A stretch of DNA of 64,000 bases from Solirubrobacter phytolaccae (GCF_027587195.1 NZ_JAPDDP010000018.1:1-64000), one strand, 5' to 3'. Positions 18,701 through 26,076 are shown, counted from the first letter of the stretch. Program-made: numbers and translations. Notes: generated from the sequence alone by a model not told the origin.

Positions 18701-18837
18701 ACCCGCGCGTCGAGGACCTGCTCCTCGACGCGTGCACGGACCCGCCGGTGAGCGCCCAGGTCAGCCGGATCGTGCACGACCTGGCCGAGCGCCGGCAGGA
18801 GCTCGGGACACTCTCGGTGCAGCTGCTGCAGGGCTAG
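15703..18837 (+). CDS. Large protein of unknown function with internal 12-residue tandem repeats
   Basis: 1044 residues from GTG 15703; a second GTG four codons later is possible. No signal peptide or TM helix. The N-terminal half is Arg/Ala/Leu-rich helix. Residues ~496-555 are five copies of a 12-residue unit (DPSGTRAAPAPA) acting as a linker. A helical coil (RLEDPDGVAARVEAARRQ) follows, then a compact domain near residue 700 with the striking segments GSWFDTCLSLDGGINQHAA and NNTIEANRHVVYGYGPRGEV, which look catalytic or ligand-binding. The C-terminus resembles helical repeats. I recall similar WFDTCLS-type domains only in uncharacterised proteins. It overlaps the epimerase stop by 4 bp. 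Confidence 0.75.
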   Translation: MPGVPRSARDVRIAELGRALRRLRDLPDALLVADGAVWTVPMDADRTPSWLTSPTLAPPHVTVKVDEATVWRARGALRRARWTRDATGLVGEGPLRTFRPADVERLCAAAEPVIERLEWAFSPTGARPRGVLVAEPATELRYASRVPLPAVRCGRLRVELAIADRLYDLRGPVLADRWLRSCAARTWPTPALLAELARLRSADDETLRVWALDHGVGEGIGAALRADGADRAKVHERVVDRMWGSDDNYRAAVIGVLLADPEARYHVPARPENEWELYGAIVELEAATPRWRARTRAHMPRWLADPDVTFESDLARFPPDLAIRVMRLGGALPEPPRGSWPTRSLRRYVELLERVDEPTRKLLRSPWVVDVLSSRLGDGAFGLLAAAKRITPGTEDAIAALLATQRPGAGDAQRALTAWQRSPVTEDAEALAVATGLDATLIARWRHHRELLGEPVALPRRAAQVADVPARLAAEAEAIRAKLQMAADRAAPVPVDPTGTRAAPTPADPSGTRAAPAPADPSGTRAAPAPADPTGTRAAPAPAAPSATRAALAPDAIAELERRLTRLEDPDGVAARVEAARRQAARSLERAVADARLRSLRAVLEAEARRRLPGLRDGLPLVLLADLAGLAALAPLDQRLLERLLATILDGGDVYAWPENAAWLARRRFDARAWRAGFDATVEGVRYVTETDPLKALHMGSWFDTCLSLDGGINQHAALNNTIEANRHVVYGYGPRGEVLARRLLAVTDDGTLLKFHTYAFADRRAHEHAMDALCEALAARSGLTLGTRGEPRSLTGSPFYDDGVQSWASAPAEAQRHRISSLDLLTLPIDEVRRTVEAGVVAIQATPLVIRALRRRGVAPEALVAIADVYWSLGLRWPASSTEQLLEHLDEPAAVLELVDRDEGADAILAALAERPRDDVLGLAAAALTGAPLRRIRPNAAPERLLRRAIGRTEARLPARPAGVKLRVPLIRRFDAAVRERDWRALERALRAAPAFADDPRVEDLLLDACTDPPVSAQVSRIVHDLAERRQELGTLSVQLLQG
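17188..17367 (+). repeat. Five tandem copies of a 36-bp unit inside a gene
   Basis: Five direct 36-bp units begin at 17188, 17224, 17260, 17296 and 17332. Units 2 and 3 are identical, the others differ at a few positions and the last is most degenerate. Each unit encodes 12 residues of the type DPSGTRAAPAPA, so copy changes keep the frame. There are no unique spacers, so it is not CRISPR. Confidence 0.9.
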
Positions 18838-19835
18838 AGCGCGAAGCCCGCCGGGAACGGATCCTCGGCGTCGAGCAGGTACTGGCCCATGCCCGTGACC
18901 CAGGCGCGGCCGGTGATCTCGGGGATGATCGCGGGCTTGCCGGCCACCGTCGTCTCCTCGACCACGCGGCCCGTGAAGCGGGTGCCGATCACAGACTGGT
19001 TGACGAACGGAGCGCCCGTGGCGAGCTCGCCGCGCGCGTGGAGCTGGGCGAGGCGGGCACTCGTACCCGTGCCGCACGGGGAGCGGTCCAGCCAGCCGGG
19101 GTGGATGCTCGTCGCGGCGACCGCGTCGGCGCCGTCCCGGCCGGGCTCGTGGAAGACGACGTGGCGGCAGCCGCCGATCCGCGGGTCCTCCGGGTGGACC
19201 GGGCGGGCCTGCTCATTGATCGCGGCCATCGTCGCGAGGCCCGCTTCGATCAGCTCCTGCGAGCGGGCGGGGTCCACGACCAGGCCGGCGTCGGCCGCGG
19301 GCGTGAGCGCGTAGAAGTTGCCGCCGTAGGCCATGTCGTAGGTGACCGGGCCGAGGCCGGGCACCTCGACGGTGCGGTCGGTCTCGTGCAGGAACGACGC
19401 GACGTTGCGGATCGTGACGCTCTTCGCGCGCCCGTTCTCGACCTGCACGCGCGCTTCGACGAGGCCGGCAGGGACGTCGAGCTTGATGATCGTCTCCGGC
19501 TCGGTGACCTCGACCATCCCGGTCTCGACGAGCACGGTCGCGACGCCGATCGTCCCGTGCCCGCACATCGGCAGCAGGCCGGAGACCTCGATGTAGATCA
19601 CGCCCCAGTCGGCGTCCGGGCGGGCCGGCGGCTGCAGGATCGCCCCTGACATCGCGCCGTGGCCGCGGGGTTCGCGCATCAGCAGTTGGCGCAACTCGTC
19701 GAGGTGCTCCTCGAAGTGGAGCTTGCGGTCCAGCATCGTGGCCCCGGGAATCGGGCCGATGCCCCCCGTGATCACACGGGTCGGCATCCCCTCGGTGTGG
19801 GAGTCGACGGCGGCGAAGTAGCGGGCGGCGCGCAT
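18834..19835 (-). CDS. 4-hydroxyproline 2-epimerase / proline racemase family
   Basis: 333 residues with both catalytic cysteines of the family: Cys91 in LLPMCGHGTIG and Cys254 in DRSPCGTGTSARLAQL. Two Cys, rather than a second-site Thr or Ser, indicate racemase/epimerase and not trans-3-hydroxyproline dehydratase. N-terminal DSHTEGMPTRVI is also typical. The likely reaction is trans-4-hydroxy-L-proline to cis-4-hydroxy-D-proline. It is last in the operon regulator - lyase - epimerase, with three bases between it and the lyase. Proline racemase proper cannot be excluded. Confidence 0.88.
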   Translation of the reverse strand: MRAARYFAAVDSHTEGMPTRVITGGIGPIPGATMLDRKLHFEEHLDELRQLLMREPRGHGAMSGAILQPPARPDADWGVIYIEVSGLLPMCGHGTIGVATVLVETGMVEVTEPETIIKLDVPAGLVEARVQVENGRAKSVTIRNVASFLHETDRTVEVPGLGPVTYDMAYGGNFYALTPAADAGLVVDPARSQELIEAGLATMAAINEQARPVHPEDPRIGGCRHVVFHEPGRDGADAVAATSIHPGWLDRSPCGTGTSARLAQLHARGELATGAPFVNQSVIGTRFTGRVVEETTVAGKPAIIPEITGRAWVTGMGQYLLDAEDPFPAGFAL

Positions 19836-19838
19836 GGT

Positions 19839-20726
19839 TTAGACCGTAACGGGCTCGCGCAGGATGGCGAGGGCGGCGCTGAGTGCTTCGACCTCGTCGG
19901 GCTTGAGCGGCAGGCGCGGAGCGCGGGTCGGACCGCCGGTGAAGCCGACGGCGTCCTGGGCGGCCTTGAAGTACTGGACGAGCTTGGAGGTCATGTCGAA
20001 GCGGGCGACGGGCAGCAGCCGGCGGTACACCTCGCGCGCCGTCGCCAGGTCGTTGTCGCGGACCGCGTCGAAGAGCTCCACGCACTCGCGCGGCGCGAGC
20101 ACGCCGACGCCCGTGATCCAGCCGACCGCCCCGGCCGCGAGGCCCTCGAGCGCCCAGTCGTCGCCGCCGACGATCACCTCGAGGTCGCCGTCCAGGTGCA
20201 GCAGCGCGGGAATCCGGCGCGTGTCGCCCGAGCACTCCTTGACGGCGACGACGCCTTTGACCTCGGCGTAGATGCGCGCGACGACGCTCGCGGGCAGGTC
20301 CACGCCCGACGCCTCGGGGTTGTTGTAGGCCATCACCGGCAGCCCGCACGTGGCCAGCTCGGCGTAGAAGGCGACGACCTCGTCCTCGTCGGCGCGGTAG
20401 CCGAGCGGCGGCAGCGCCATCACGTACTGCGCGCCGGCGGCCTTGCCGTCCTCGGCGTACTCGAGCGACTGACGAGCGCTGCCGCTCGACACACCCACGG
20501 TCACCGGCACACGGCCGTCCGCGGCCTCGACGACGCTGCGCACGACCAGCGCCCGCTCCGCGCGGGTCAGGCTGCCGGCCTCGCCCATCGTGCCCGTGGC
20601 CACGAAGCCGTGGACCCCGGCCTCGAGCAACTGCTCGACGTTCGCCTTGAGCGCCGCGACGTCGATCTCGTCGTCGGCGGTGAACGGCGTGGTGACGGCG
20701 GGGATGATGCCTTCGAAACGGGCCAT
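19839..20726 (-). CDS. DHDPS/NAL-family lyase, probable 1-pyrroline-4-hydroxy-2-carboxylate deaminase
   Basis: 295 residues from ATG 20726; earlier in-frame codons would run through the regulator gene. It is a TIM-barrel with the family motif GFVATGTMGEAGSLT, Tyr134 in VMAYNNPEASG and the Schiff-base Lys163 in VAVKECSGDT. True DHDPS, N-acetylneuraminate lyase and the hydroxyproline-pathway deaminase share this fold. Its place in an operon with a hydroxyproline epimerase favours the deaminase, which makes 2-oxoglutarate semialdehyde. It starts two bases after the regulator stop. Confidence 0.8.
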   Translation of the reverse strand: MARFEGIIPAVTTPFTADDEIDVAALKANVEQLLEAGVHGFVATGTMGEAGSLTRAERALVVRSVVEAADGRVPVTVGVSSGSARQSLEYAEDGKAAGAQYVMALPPLGYRADEDEVVAFYAELATCGLPVMAYNNPEASGVDLPASVVARIYAEVKGVVAVKECSGDTRRIPALLHLDGDLEVIVGGDDWALEGLAAGAVGWITGVGVLAPRECVELFDAVRDNDLATAREVYRRLLPVARFDMTSKLVQYFKAAQDAVGFTGGPTRAPRLPLKPDEVEALSAALAILREPVTV

Positions 20727-20728
20727 GG

Positions 20729-21412
20729 CTAGGAGAGCTCCATGTAGGCGCGGACGCGGTTGATGTGCTGCTGGGAGTAGAAGGCCGCGGCGTCGGCGTC
20801 GCCGGCGACGATCGCCTCGTAGATCATCCGGTGCTCGGCCACGTGGATCCGGGTGCGGCCCTCGGTGGCGATCGAGTCGTCGCGCAGCCGCTGCCACAGC
20901 GGCTGGTCCATCAGGCCGGCCACGTGGTCGGCGAACGCGAGCAGCACCGGGTTGCCGGTCATCGCGGCGAGCTGCCGATGGAACAGCCGGTCGGACGTGT
21001 TCCAGGTGGCGATGTCCACCGGCTCGGCCTCCATCGCGGCGAGCAAGCTCTCGGCGGCCTCGTCGCGCTGACCGCGAGCGGCGGCCAGTCGCGCGACGCA
21101 CGGCTCGAGCTGCGCGCGCGCCTCGAGCACCGCGGACGGCGACGCGTCGTGCGGCGGCTCCTCGGCCACCGGCGGCCGGGACGACACGAACGTCCCGGCG
21201 CCCTTGCGGGTCTCGACGACGCCCTGCAGCTGCAGGGCCGCGAGGGCCTCACGCACGGAAGCCCGGCTGACCTCGAGCGTGCGCGCGAGCTCCCGCTCAC
21301 TCGGCAGCCGCGAGCCAGGCGCGAGGAGCCCGCTCCGGATATCGCCGGCGAGCCGTTCGGCGATTTGCTCATACCGCTGGAGCGGTCGGAATGTGGTCTG
21401 AGTCTCGGACAT
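20729..21412 (-). CDS. GntR/FadR-family transcriptional regulator with FCD domain
   Basis: 227 residues. The winged helix (YEQIAERLAGDIRSGLLAPG, then LPSERELARTLEVSRASVRE, then GVVETRKGAGTFV) is classic GntR. The C-terminal helical FCD domain has FHRQLAAMTGNPVL and HRMIYEAIVAGDADAA with the His/Asp residues that often hold a metal and a carboxylic acid effector. It is first in the hydroxyproline operon and so probably autoregulates it. A TGGT-N11-ACCA dyad overlaps the predicted -10. Confidence 0.9.
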   Translation of the reverse strand: MSETQTTFRPLQRYEQIAERLAGDIRSGLLAPGSRLPSERELARTLEVSRASVREALAALQLQGVVETRKGAGTFVSSRPPVAEEPPHDASPSAVLEARAQLEPCVARLAAARGQRDEAAESLLAAMEAEPVDIATWNTSDRLFHRQLAAMTGNPVLLAFADHVAGLMDQPLWQRLRDDSIATEGRTRIHVAEHRMIYEAIVAGDADAAAFYSQQHINRVRAYMELS

Positions 21413-21425
21413 ATCCTTCGCGAAT

Positions 21426-21464
21426 TGGTCCGCTCAACGTACCACGACTCGGCGAGGTCAGCAA
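21426..21464 (-). promoter_or_regulatory. Predicted promoter and operator of the hydroxyproline operon
   Basis: On the minus strand TTGCTG (21464-21459), a 17-bp spacer and TACGTT (21441-21436) fit a sigma-70 promoter ~25 bases before the regulator ATG. The dyad TGGT-N11-ACCA (21426-21444) overlaps the -10 box and is a reasonable autoregulatory site. Based on pattern only. Confidence 0.4.
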
Positions 21465-21472
21465 ATCAGAGA

Positions 21473-21523
21473 GGGGGTGCGGTCGGAAACTGTCCTGTCA
21501 GGAAGCTTTCCGACCGCACCCCC
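21473..21523. repeat. Perfect 17-bp inverted repeat, strong hairpin
   Basis: GGGGGTGCGGTCGGAAA (21473-21489) is exactly complementary to 21507-21523. The 17-base spacer contains TCCTG and CAGGA. It lies between the FadR gene promoter and repeat copy 1, and could be a terminator for transcripts coming from the DUF2236 gene. Confidence 0.8.
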
Positions 21524-21532
21524 CTCGCCGCC

Positions 21533-21713
21533 GACCAGGATTGGTCCAAGTGGTCCGATCGAGGTGAACGCCAGGGCGTTTCACTCAGTGAGGGGAACCC
21601 TCCTCACCTGCCCACACCACGCCCGCCGCGTCGGGTCAAGCGGCTCGCCGCGAAGCGCGAGTTGCTTGACGCGGCGCCCGCGGGTGTGGTCAGCCGTTGC
21701 CGTTACCGCGCGG
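21533..21713 (-). repeat. Structured intergenic repeat, copy 1
   Basis: This fills the gap between the DUF2236 stop (21714) and the inverted repeat at 21473-21523; no gene is seen. Read on the minus strand it contains, in order, ACGGCAACGGCTGACC, an imperfect long stem (CCACACC with GGTGTGG, GCCGCG with CGCGGC), an inner hairpin closed by GTCAAG (21635-21640) and CTTGAC (21665-21670), then a GTGAGG/CCTCAC stem around GGGGAACCC (~21588-21607), and GTGAACGCC/GGCGTTTCAC (21564-21583). The same order recurs at 45648-45846 and, more diverged, at 45950-46111. Confidence 0.8.
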
Positions 21714-22466
21714 TCACACGGGAAGACGCCGCAGCACTTCGGCACCCGAGCGGAGCGCCACGGCCCGCAGCGGGTCCCACCGGAACCCGTACTGCCGCCG
21801 GAGCCCGGAAGGCAGCAGCCCCACCGTGACCTGGTTGACCAGCTCGCGCAGCGCCACGTACTTCGCCGGCACGGGCGGCTTCATCACGATGTCGATCGCC
21901 AGCTCCCGCGCGGCGTCCGTCACGCACAGGTCACCGCTGGCGTACATGTCCGCCATGTACCGCTCGAAGCTGTCGATGTCGGCCGGCATCTCGTCGCCGG
22001 CGAGCCCGAACGCCCGTCCCACCTCGCGGTAGTCCAGCCACAGCGCGTTGAGCTCTTCCCGCGACAGCCCGCGCACCGCGCGCGGGAACACGACCATCGC
22101 CGACTCGGCCAGCGCGGCCAGGATCCACAGCAGCAGCTCCGGATCGTCACCGCGGTACGGCGTCCCTGCCGGGAAGCGCCCCGCGTCCTCGCGCAGCTCC
22201 CCACGCACCCGCGAGTGCGCACGGCGGACCGGCGCCGTCATGCGGTCCGCCTCGGCTCGCGTCCCGAACGCGACCGCGTCAAGTACGCGACCTGTACGCC
22301 GAAGCCGTCCGTACGGGTCATCAAGGGCACCGGTGTGGGCGAAGAAGCCCGCGAAGGCCACCGGGTGCGCGGCCATCACGAGCAGCGCACGCGGGCCGGA
22401 CAACGCCGTGAGCCGATGACCCACGACCTCCCGGAGCAGTGAGTGATGATCGAAGTAGCGCTGCAT
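21714..22466 (-). CDS. DUF2236 / MpaB-like oxygenase-family protein
   Basis: 250 residues, all helical, with family features: HPVAFAGFFAHTGALDDPYG near residue 33, the arginine-rich GRLRRTGRVLDAVAFGTR, HSRVRG and later WILAALAESAMVVF. Members of this family include latex-clearing protein and the haem-dependent MpaB. Most are uncharacterised, and here they often accompany lipid or steroid functions. The haem ligand histidines are not certain here. The start at ATG 22466 has AAGGA three bases upstream, and only 25 bp separate it from the divergent precorrin-2 dehydrogenase. Confidence 0.75.
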   Translation of the reverse strand: MQRYFDHHSLLREVVGHRLTALSGPRALLVMAAHPVAFAGFFAHTGALDDPYGRLRRTGRVLDAVAFGTRAEADRMTAPVRRAHSRVRGELREDAGRFPAGTPYRGDDPELLLWILAALAESAMVVFPRAVRGLSREELNALWLDYREVGRAFGLAGDEMPADIDSFERYMADMYASGDLCVTDAARELAIDIVMKPPVPAKYVALRELVNQVTVGLLPSGLRRQYGFRWDPLRAVALRSGAEVLRRLPV

Positions 22467-22491
22467 CTGTCCTTAGTACGGTTGTAATCAC

Positions 22492-23241
22492 ATGCCAGCT
22501 CAGGCCTACGCCGGCAAAGAGTGCGTCTGCCAGTACCGCCGCGGGATCTGCGACCAGACCTGCGTGCGCGACATGCTCGACACGCCGTTCTACATCGCGT
22601 GCCTCAAGCTCACGGGGCGCCGCTGCGTCGTCGTCGGCGGTGGGGAGATCGGGCTCGAGAAGGTCGAGGGCCTGCTGGCCTGCGACGGCCGGGTCGTGCT
22701 CATCGCGCCCGAGATCGAGCCCGCGCTCGAGAAGCTCGCCGAGGAAGGCTCAATCGAGTGGATCCGCCGCCGCTACGAGCGCGGGGACCTCGAGAAGGCG
22801 TTCATGGTCATCGCGGCCACGAACGACACCGACGTGAACATCGGCGTCTACAACGACGCCGAGGAGCGGGCGATGCTCGCCAACGTCGTCGACGTCCCGC
22901 CGCTGTGCAACTTCATCCTGCCCGCGATCGTGCGCACCGGCCCGCTGGCGATCGCGATCTCGACCGCTGGCGCCTCACCCGCGCTCGCCAAGCGCATGAA
23001 GGCCCAGATCGCCGAGACGTTCGGGCCCGAGTACGCGCGGCTGGCGGTCATGCTCAACGACGTCCGCGGCTGGGCGAAGGGCACGCTGCCCACCTACCAG
23101 GACCGCAAGGCGTTCTTCGAGAGCATCGTCAACGGCGATCCGGACCCGATCGCCCTCCTCCGTGCGGGGGAGGAAGCGACCGTGCTCGAGCTGATTCGCA
23201 CGGCGCAGCGCCAGCACGAGCCGGCGAAGTCCGCACTCTGA
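22492..23241 (+). CDS. Precorrin-2 dehydrogenase / siroheme synthase N-domain (CysG-N/Met8 type) with Cys-rich N-terminus
   Basis: 249 residues. From residue ~33 ([20 protein letters not shown]) it is the NAD-binding domain that oxidises precorrin-2 to sirohydrochlorin, with [29 protein letters not shown] and the [14 protein letters not shown] segment that positions substrate. The first 32 residues add four cysteines in [18 protein letters not shown], not part of standard CysG. They could bind metal or an Fe-S cluster. The CobA-HemD fusion at 29.8 kb supplies precorrin-2, so siroheme or haem via the siroheme route is the likely product. Confidence 0.85.
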   Translation: MPAQAYAGKECVCQYRRGICDQTCVRDMLDTPFYIACLKLTGRRCVVVGGGEIGLEKVEGLLACDGRVVLIAPEIEPALEKLAEEGSIEWIRRRYERGDLEKAFMVIAATNDTDVNIGVYNDAEERAMLANVVDVPPLCNFILPAIVRTGPLAIAISTAGASPALAKRMKAQIAETFGPEYARLAVMLNDVRGWAKGTLPTYQDRKAFFESIVNGDPDPIALLRAGEEATVLELIRTAQRQHEPAKSAL

Positions 23242-23290
23242 CACTTGTCAGGTAGAAGACGGTGAGCCTCCGGCCGATCACTGGGGCGAG

Positions 23291-24940
23291 ATGCTCCGGC
23301 GTTCCCTGCTGCTCGCTTGCCTGCTCGCCTTCGGCGCGGCGGTCCCCGCACGCGCCCAGACGGCCTCGCAGCTGATCGTCGGCTACAAGGCCGGCACGCC
23401 CGCGAGCGCGGTCCGCGCCGCCGCCGCTAGCTACGGCGCGAGCGTCCGCCGCATGGGTCTGCCGAACGCCTACGTGCTCACCGCCACCAGCGGGACCTTG
23501 GACACCAACCTCGTGATCCAGGACGCGCGCGTGTCCTGGGTGGAACCCGCCCGGCGCACGTGGGGCTCGGCGGTCACGCCGTTCCAGGACCAGTGGGGCC
23601 TGAACAACGTCGGCCAGTTCAACGGCACCAAGGAAGCCGACATCGACGTCGTGCGGGCGTGGTCCTTCGGCAGCTACGGCGCCGGCGTGCCCGTCGGCAT
23701 CATCGACTCCGGGACGAACTTCGTCCTGCCGCAGCTCGCCGGGATGAGCGTCTTCGCCAACCCCGGGGAGGCGGGCGCGAAGGCCACCAACCGGATCGAC
23801 GACGACGGCAACGGCTGCGTCGACGACGTGCGCGGGTGCGACTTCGTGGACGGCGACGGCGACCCGACCGACGCGAACGGCCACGGCACCACGACCGCGA
23901 GCGTCACGCTCGGCCCGTACGGCCCGTCGAACGTCGTCGGCATCGCGCCGCAGGCGACGCTGATGACCGGGCGCGCGCTCGACAGCGAGGGCTACGGCAC
24001 CACGGCCACCGCCGCGTCCGCGATCGCCTACCTCGGCGCGATCGGCGCGCGGGTCGTGAACATCAGCCTGGTCGGCCCCGACTCGCTCGCCATGCGCAAC
24101 GCGGTCGCCGCCTACCCGAACACGCTCTTCATCGCCGCCGCCGGCAACGACGGCGCCGACAACGACGTCAGCGACTCCAGCTACCCGTGCGAGGACCCGG
24201 CGCCGAACGTGATCTGCGTCGGCGCGTCCACCCCGCTCGACTCGCTCTCGAGCTTCTCGAACTTCGGCGCCGCGTCGGTCGACCTCGTCGCGCCCGGCCA
24301 GCTCATCGCCGGCCTGCGCCTCAACGGCACCACGGGCTCCTACCGCGGCACGAGCTTCGCCGCGCCGATGGTCACCGGCACCGCCGCGCTGCTGTTCGCG
24401 GCCCGGCCCGGCGCCACCGTCGCGCAGGTCCGCGCCGCGCTCCTCGCGGGCGTCGAGCGCAAGCCCGCGTTCGCCGGCAAGGTCGTCACCGGCGGGCGCC
24501 TGAACGCCTACAACGCGCTCGCCGCGCTCCTCGGCGTCAGCCCCGCGCCGCGCCCGTCGACCCTCAAGCCGACCGGCCCCGCGGGTGGCTCCTCGGGAAC
24601 GACACCCACCACCCCGACCGCGCCGCCGACGCCGGCCACGACGCCCTGGACCACCGCCAGCGGGCTCCCGCACACGATCGACGTCAACGCCAAGGCCACG
24701 CTCAAGAAGAACAAGCTCAAGCTCACCCTCAAGTGCAAGGGCCAGCAGAGCTGCGAGGGGTCGGTCGCCGCGATCACCGGCAAGGCGAAGGCCTCCAACG
24801 CGGTTAGCTACGCGATCGCCGCGAACAAGTCGACGTCGGCCACGCTGACCGTCAAGCTGGCCAAGAAGGCCAAGACCGTGGCCGTCGCGATCACCGAGGA
24901 CGGCATGACCGTCCGCCACACGGTCAAGCTCAAGCGCTAG
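23291..24940 (+). CDS. Secreted subtilisin-like serine protease (S8)
   Basis: 549 residues. There is a signal peptide (LLLACLLAFGAAVPARAQT), an I9-like propeptide (~25-88) and an S8 catalytic domain: Asp139 in GIIDSG, His198 in DANGHGTTTASV, Asn286 in AAAGNDG and Ser355 in YRGTSFAAPMVTG. A Pro/Thr linker (~415-450) leads to a ~95-residue C-terminal domain with a Cys pair in LKCKGQQSCEGSV, the same type as the protein ending at position 371. It is exported and probably attached to or spaced from the cell surface by that domain. Confidence 0.88.
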   Translation: MLRRSLLLACLLAFGAAVPARAQTASQLIVGYKAGTPASAVRAAAASYGASVRRMGLPNAYVLTATSGTLDTNLVIQDARVSWVEPARRTWGSAVTPFQDQWGLNNVGQFNGTKEADIDVVRAWSFGSYGAGVPVGIIDSGTNFVLPQLAGMSVFANPGEAGAKATNRIDDDGNGCVDDVRGCDFVDGDGDPTDANGHGTTTASVTLGPYGPSNVVGIAPQATLMTGRALDSEGYGTTATAASAIAYLGAIGARVVNISLVGPDSLAMRNAVAAYPNTLFIAAAGNDGADNDVSDSSYPCEDPAPNVICVGASTPLDSLSSFSNFGAASVDLVAPGQLIAGLRLNGTTGSYRGTSFAAPMVTGTAALLFAARPGATVAQVRAALLAGVERKPAFAGKVVTGGRLNAYNALAALLGVSPAPRPSTLKPTGPAGGSSGTTPTTPTAPPTPATTPWTTASGLPHTIDVNAKATLKKNKLKLTLKCKGQQSCEGSVAAITGKAKASNAVSYAIAANKSTSATLTVKLAKKAKTVAVAITEDGMTVRHTVKLKR

Positions 24941-24950
24941 CCTCCGGCGC

Positions 24951-25445
24951 ATCCGCGCTGCCGTCCTGACAGTTTCCACGCGCGTCTCGCGCCGTGAAGC
25001 CGAGGACCTCTCCGGGCCCAAACTCGCCGCCGCCGCCGAAGACGCGGGCTGCGAGGTCGTGGGCATGGAGGTCGTCCCCGATGACTTCGCCCTGATCGAA
25101 GACCGCCTGCACCACTTCGTGGCCGCCGGCTGCGACCTGATCTTCACCACGGGCGGCACGGGCCTGACCCCGAACGACATCACGCCCGAGGCGACGCGCT
25201 CGGTGATCCAGCGCGAGGCGCCGGGCTTCGCCGAGACGATGCGCGCCGAGGGCCTGAAGTACACGCCGCACGGCATCCTCACGCGCGGCGTGTCCGGGAT
25301 CGCCGGCAAGACGCTGATCGTGAACTTCCCGGGCTCGCCGAAGTCGATCGAGCAGCTCTTCCCGGTGCTGGCGCCGACGCTCAAGCACGTGGTGCGCACC
25401 CTGCGCGGGGACTCGTCGCACCATGAGAGCGATCGAGCTGGCTGA
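24951..25445 (+). CDS. MogA/MoaB-family molybdenum cofactor protein, unusual start
   Basis: The molybdopterin-binding domain is complete only if translation begins upstream of ATG 25059. In frame the residues are RAAVLTVSTRVSRREAEDLS, then GPKLAAAAEDAGCEVVGMEV, the normal first strand and helix of Mog/MoaB. No ATG, GTG or TTG occurs in frame between the stop at 24906 and 25059. ATC 24951 or CTG 24966 would have to be used, or a base is miscalled. The downstream motifs TTGGTGLTPNDITPEAT and PGSPKSIEQ are intact. The family adenylylates molybdopterin. The gene overlaps ccmA by 23 bp. Confidence 0.75.
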   Translation: MRAAVLTVSTRVSRREAEDLSGPKLAAAAEDAGCEVVGMEVVPDDFALIEDRLHHFVAAGCDLIFTTGGTGLTPNDITPEATRSVIQREAPGFAETMRAEGLKYTPHGILTRGVSGIAGKTLIVNFPGSPKSIEQLFPVLAPTLKHVVRTLRGDSSHHESDRAG

Positions 25446-26076
25446 CGTCGGCCGCGCCTACGGGGAACGGGTCGCGCTCTCGGGCGTGACCCTGGCGGTC
25501 GAGGAAGGCGAGACGCTGGCGGTGTTCGGCGCCAACGGCGCGGGCAAGACGACGCTGCTGCGGATCCTGGCGTCCCTGCTGCGGCCGCACCGGGGCGAGG
25601 CCCGCGTCCTCGGGCACGTGCTGCCGAAGGAGGGTTGGGCGGTGCGCGGGAAGGTCGGCTTCCTCGGCCACGACCCGCTGCTTTACCGCGACCTGACCGC
25701 GCGCGAGAACCTCGAGTTCCACGCGCGGCTGCACAAGGTCCCGTTCGCGCGGATCGACGAGCTGCTGGAGGCCGTGGGCCTGGCACGGCGCGCCGACGAC
25801 CCCGTGCACACGTTCTCGCGCGGGATGATCCAGCGCACGGCGGTCGCGCGGGCCGTGCTCCACGCGCCCGAGCTGCTGCTGCTCGACGAGCCGCTCGCGG
25901 GCCTCGACCCGGGCGCCGCCGCTCTCGTCGAGCCGTTGATCAGCGGCGGCACGCGCGTGGTGATCTCCCACGACCCCACGTTCCGCGGCGACCTCACGCT
26001 GGGCCTGCGCGACGGGCGCGTCGCCTTCTGCGAGCGCGACGTCACCACCGACGACGTGCGGGCGCTGTATGCGTAG
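25423..26076 (+). CDS. ccmA: Haem exporter ATP-binding protein CcmA
   Basis: 217 residues with Walker A VFGANGAGKTTLLRIL, signature FSRGMIQRTAVARAVL (SRG as usual in CcmA), Walker B LLLLDEPLAGLD and switch His in VVISHDP. It is shorter than general ABC ATPases and followed at once by ccmB, ccmC and ccmD. It drives the haem delivery step of cytochrome c maturation (system I), releasing holo-CcmE. It overlaps the mog gene before it and ccmB after it (8 bp). Confidence 0.9.
   Translation: MRAIELADVGRAYGERVALSGVTLAVEEGETLAVFGANGAGKTTLLRILASLLRPHRGEARVLGHVLPKEGWAVRGKVGFLGHDPLLYRDLTARENLEFHARLHKVPFARIDELLEAVGLARRADDPVHTFSRGMIQRTAVARAVLHAPELLLLDEPLAGLDPGAAALVEPLISGGTRVVISHDPTFRGDLTLGLRDGRVAFCERDVTTDDVRALYA

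Noticed and set aside
15670-19077. 1135-codon minus-strand open frame opposite the large repeat protein and epimerase
   Set aside because: Arg/Ala/Gly-rich composition, no domain, antisense to well-supported genes; arises from high GC in third codon positions.
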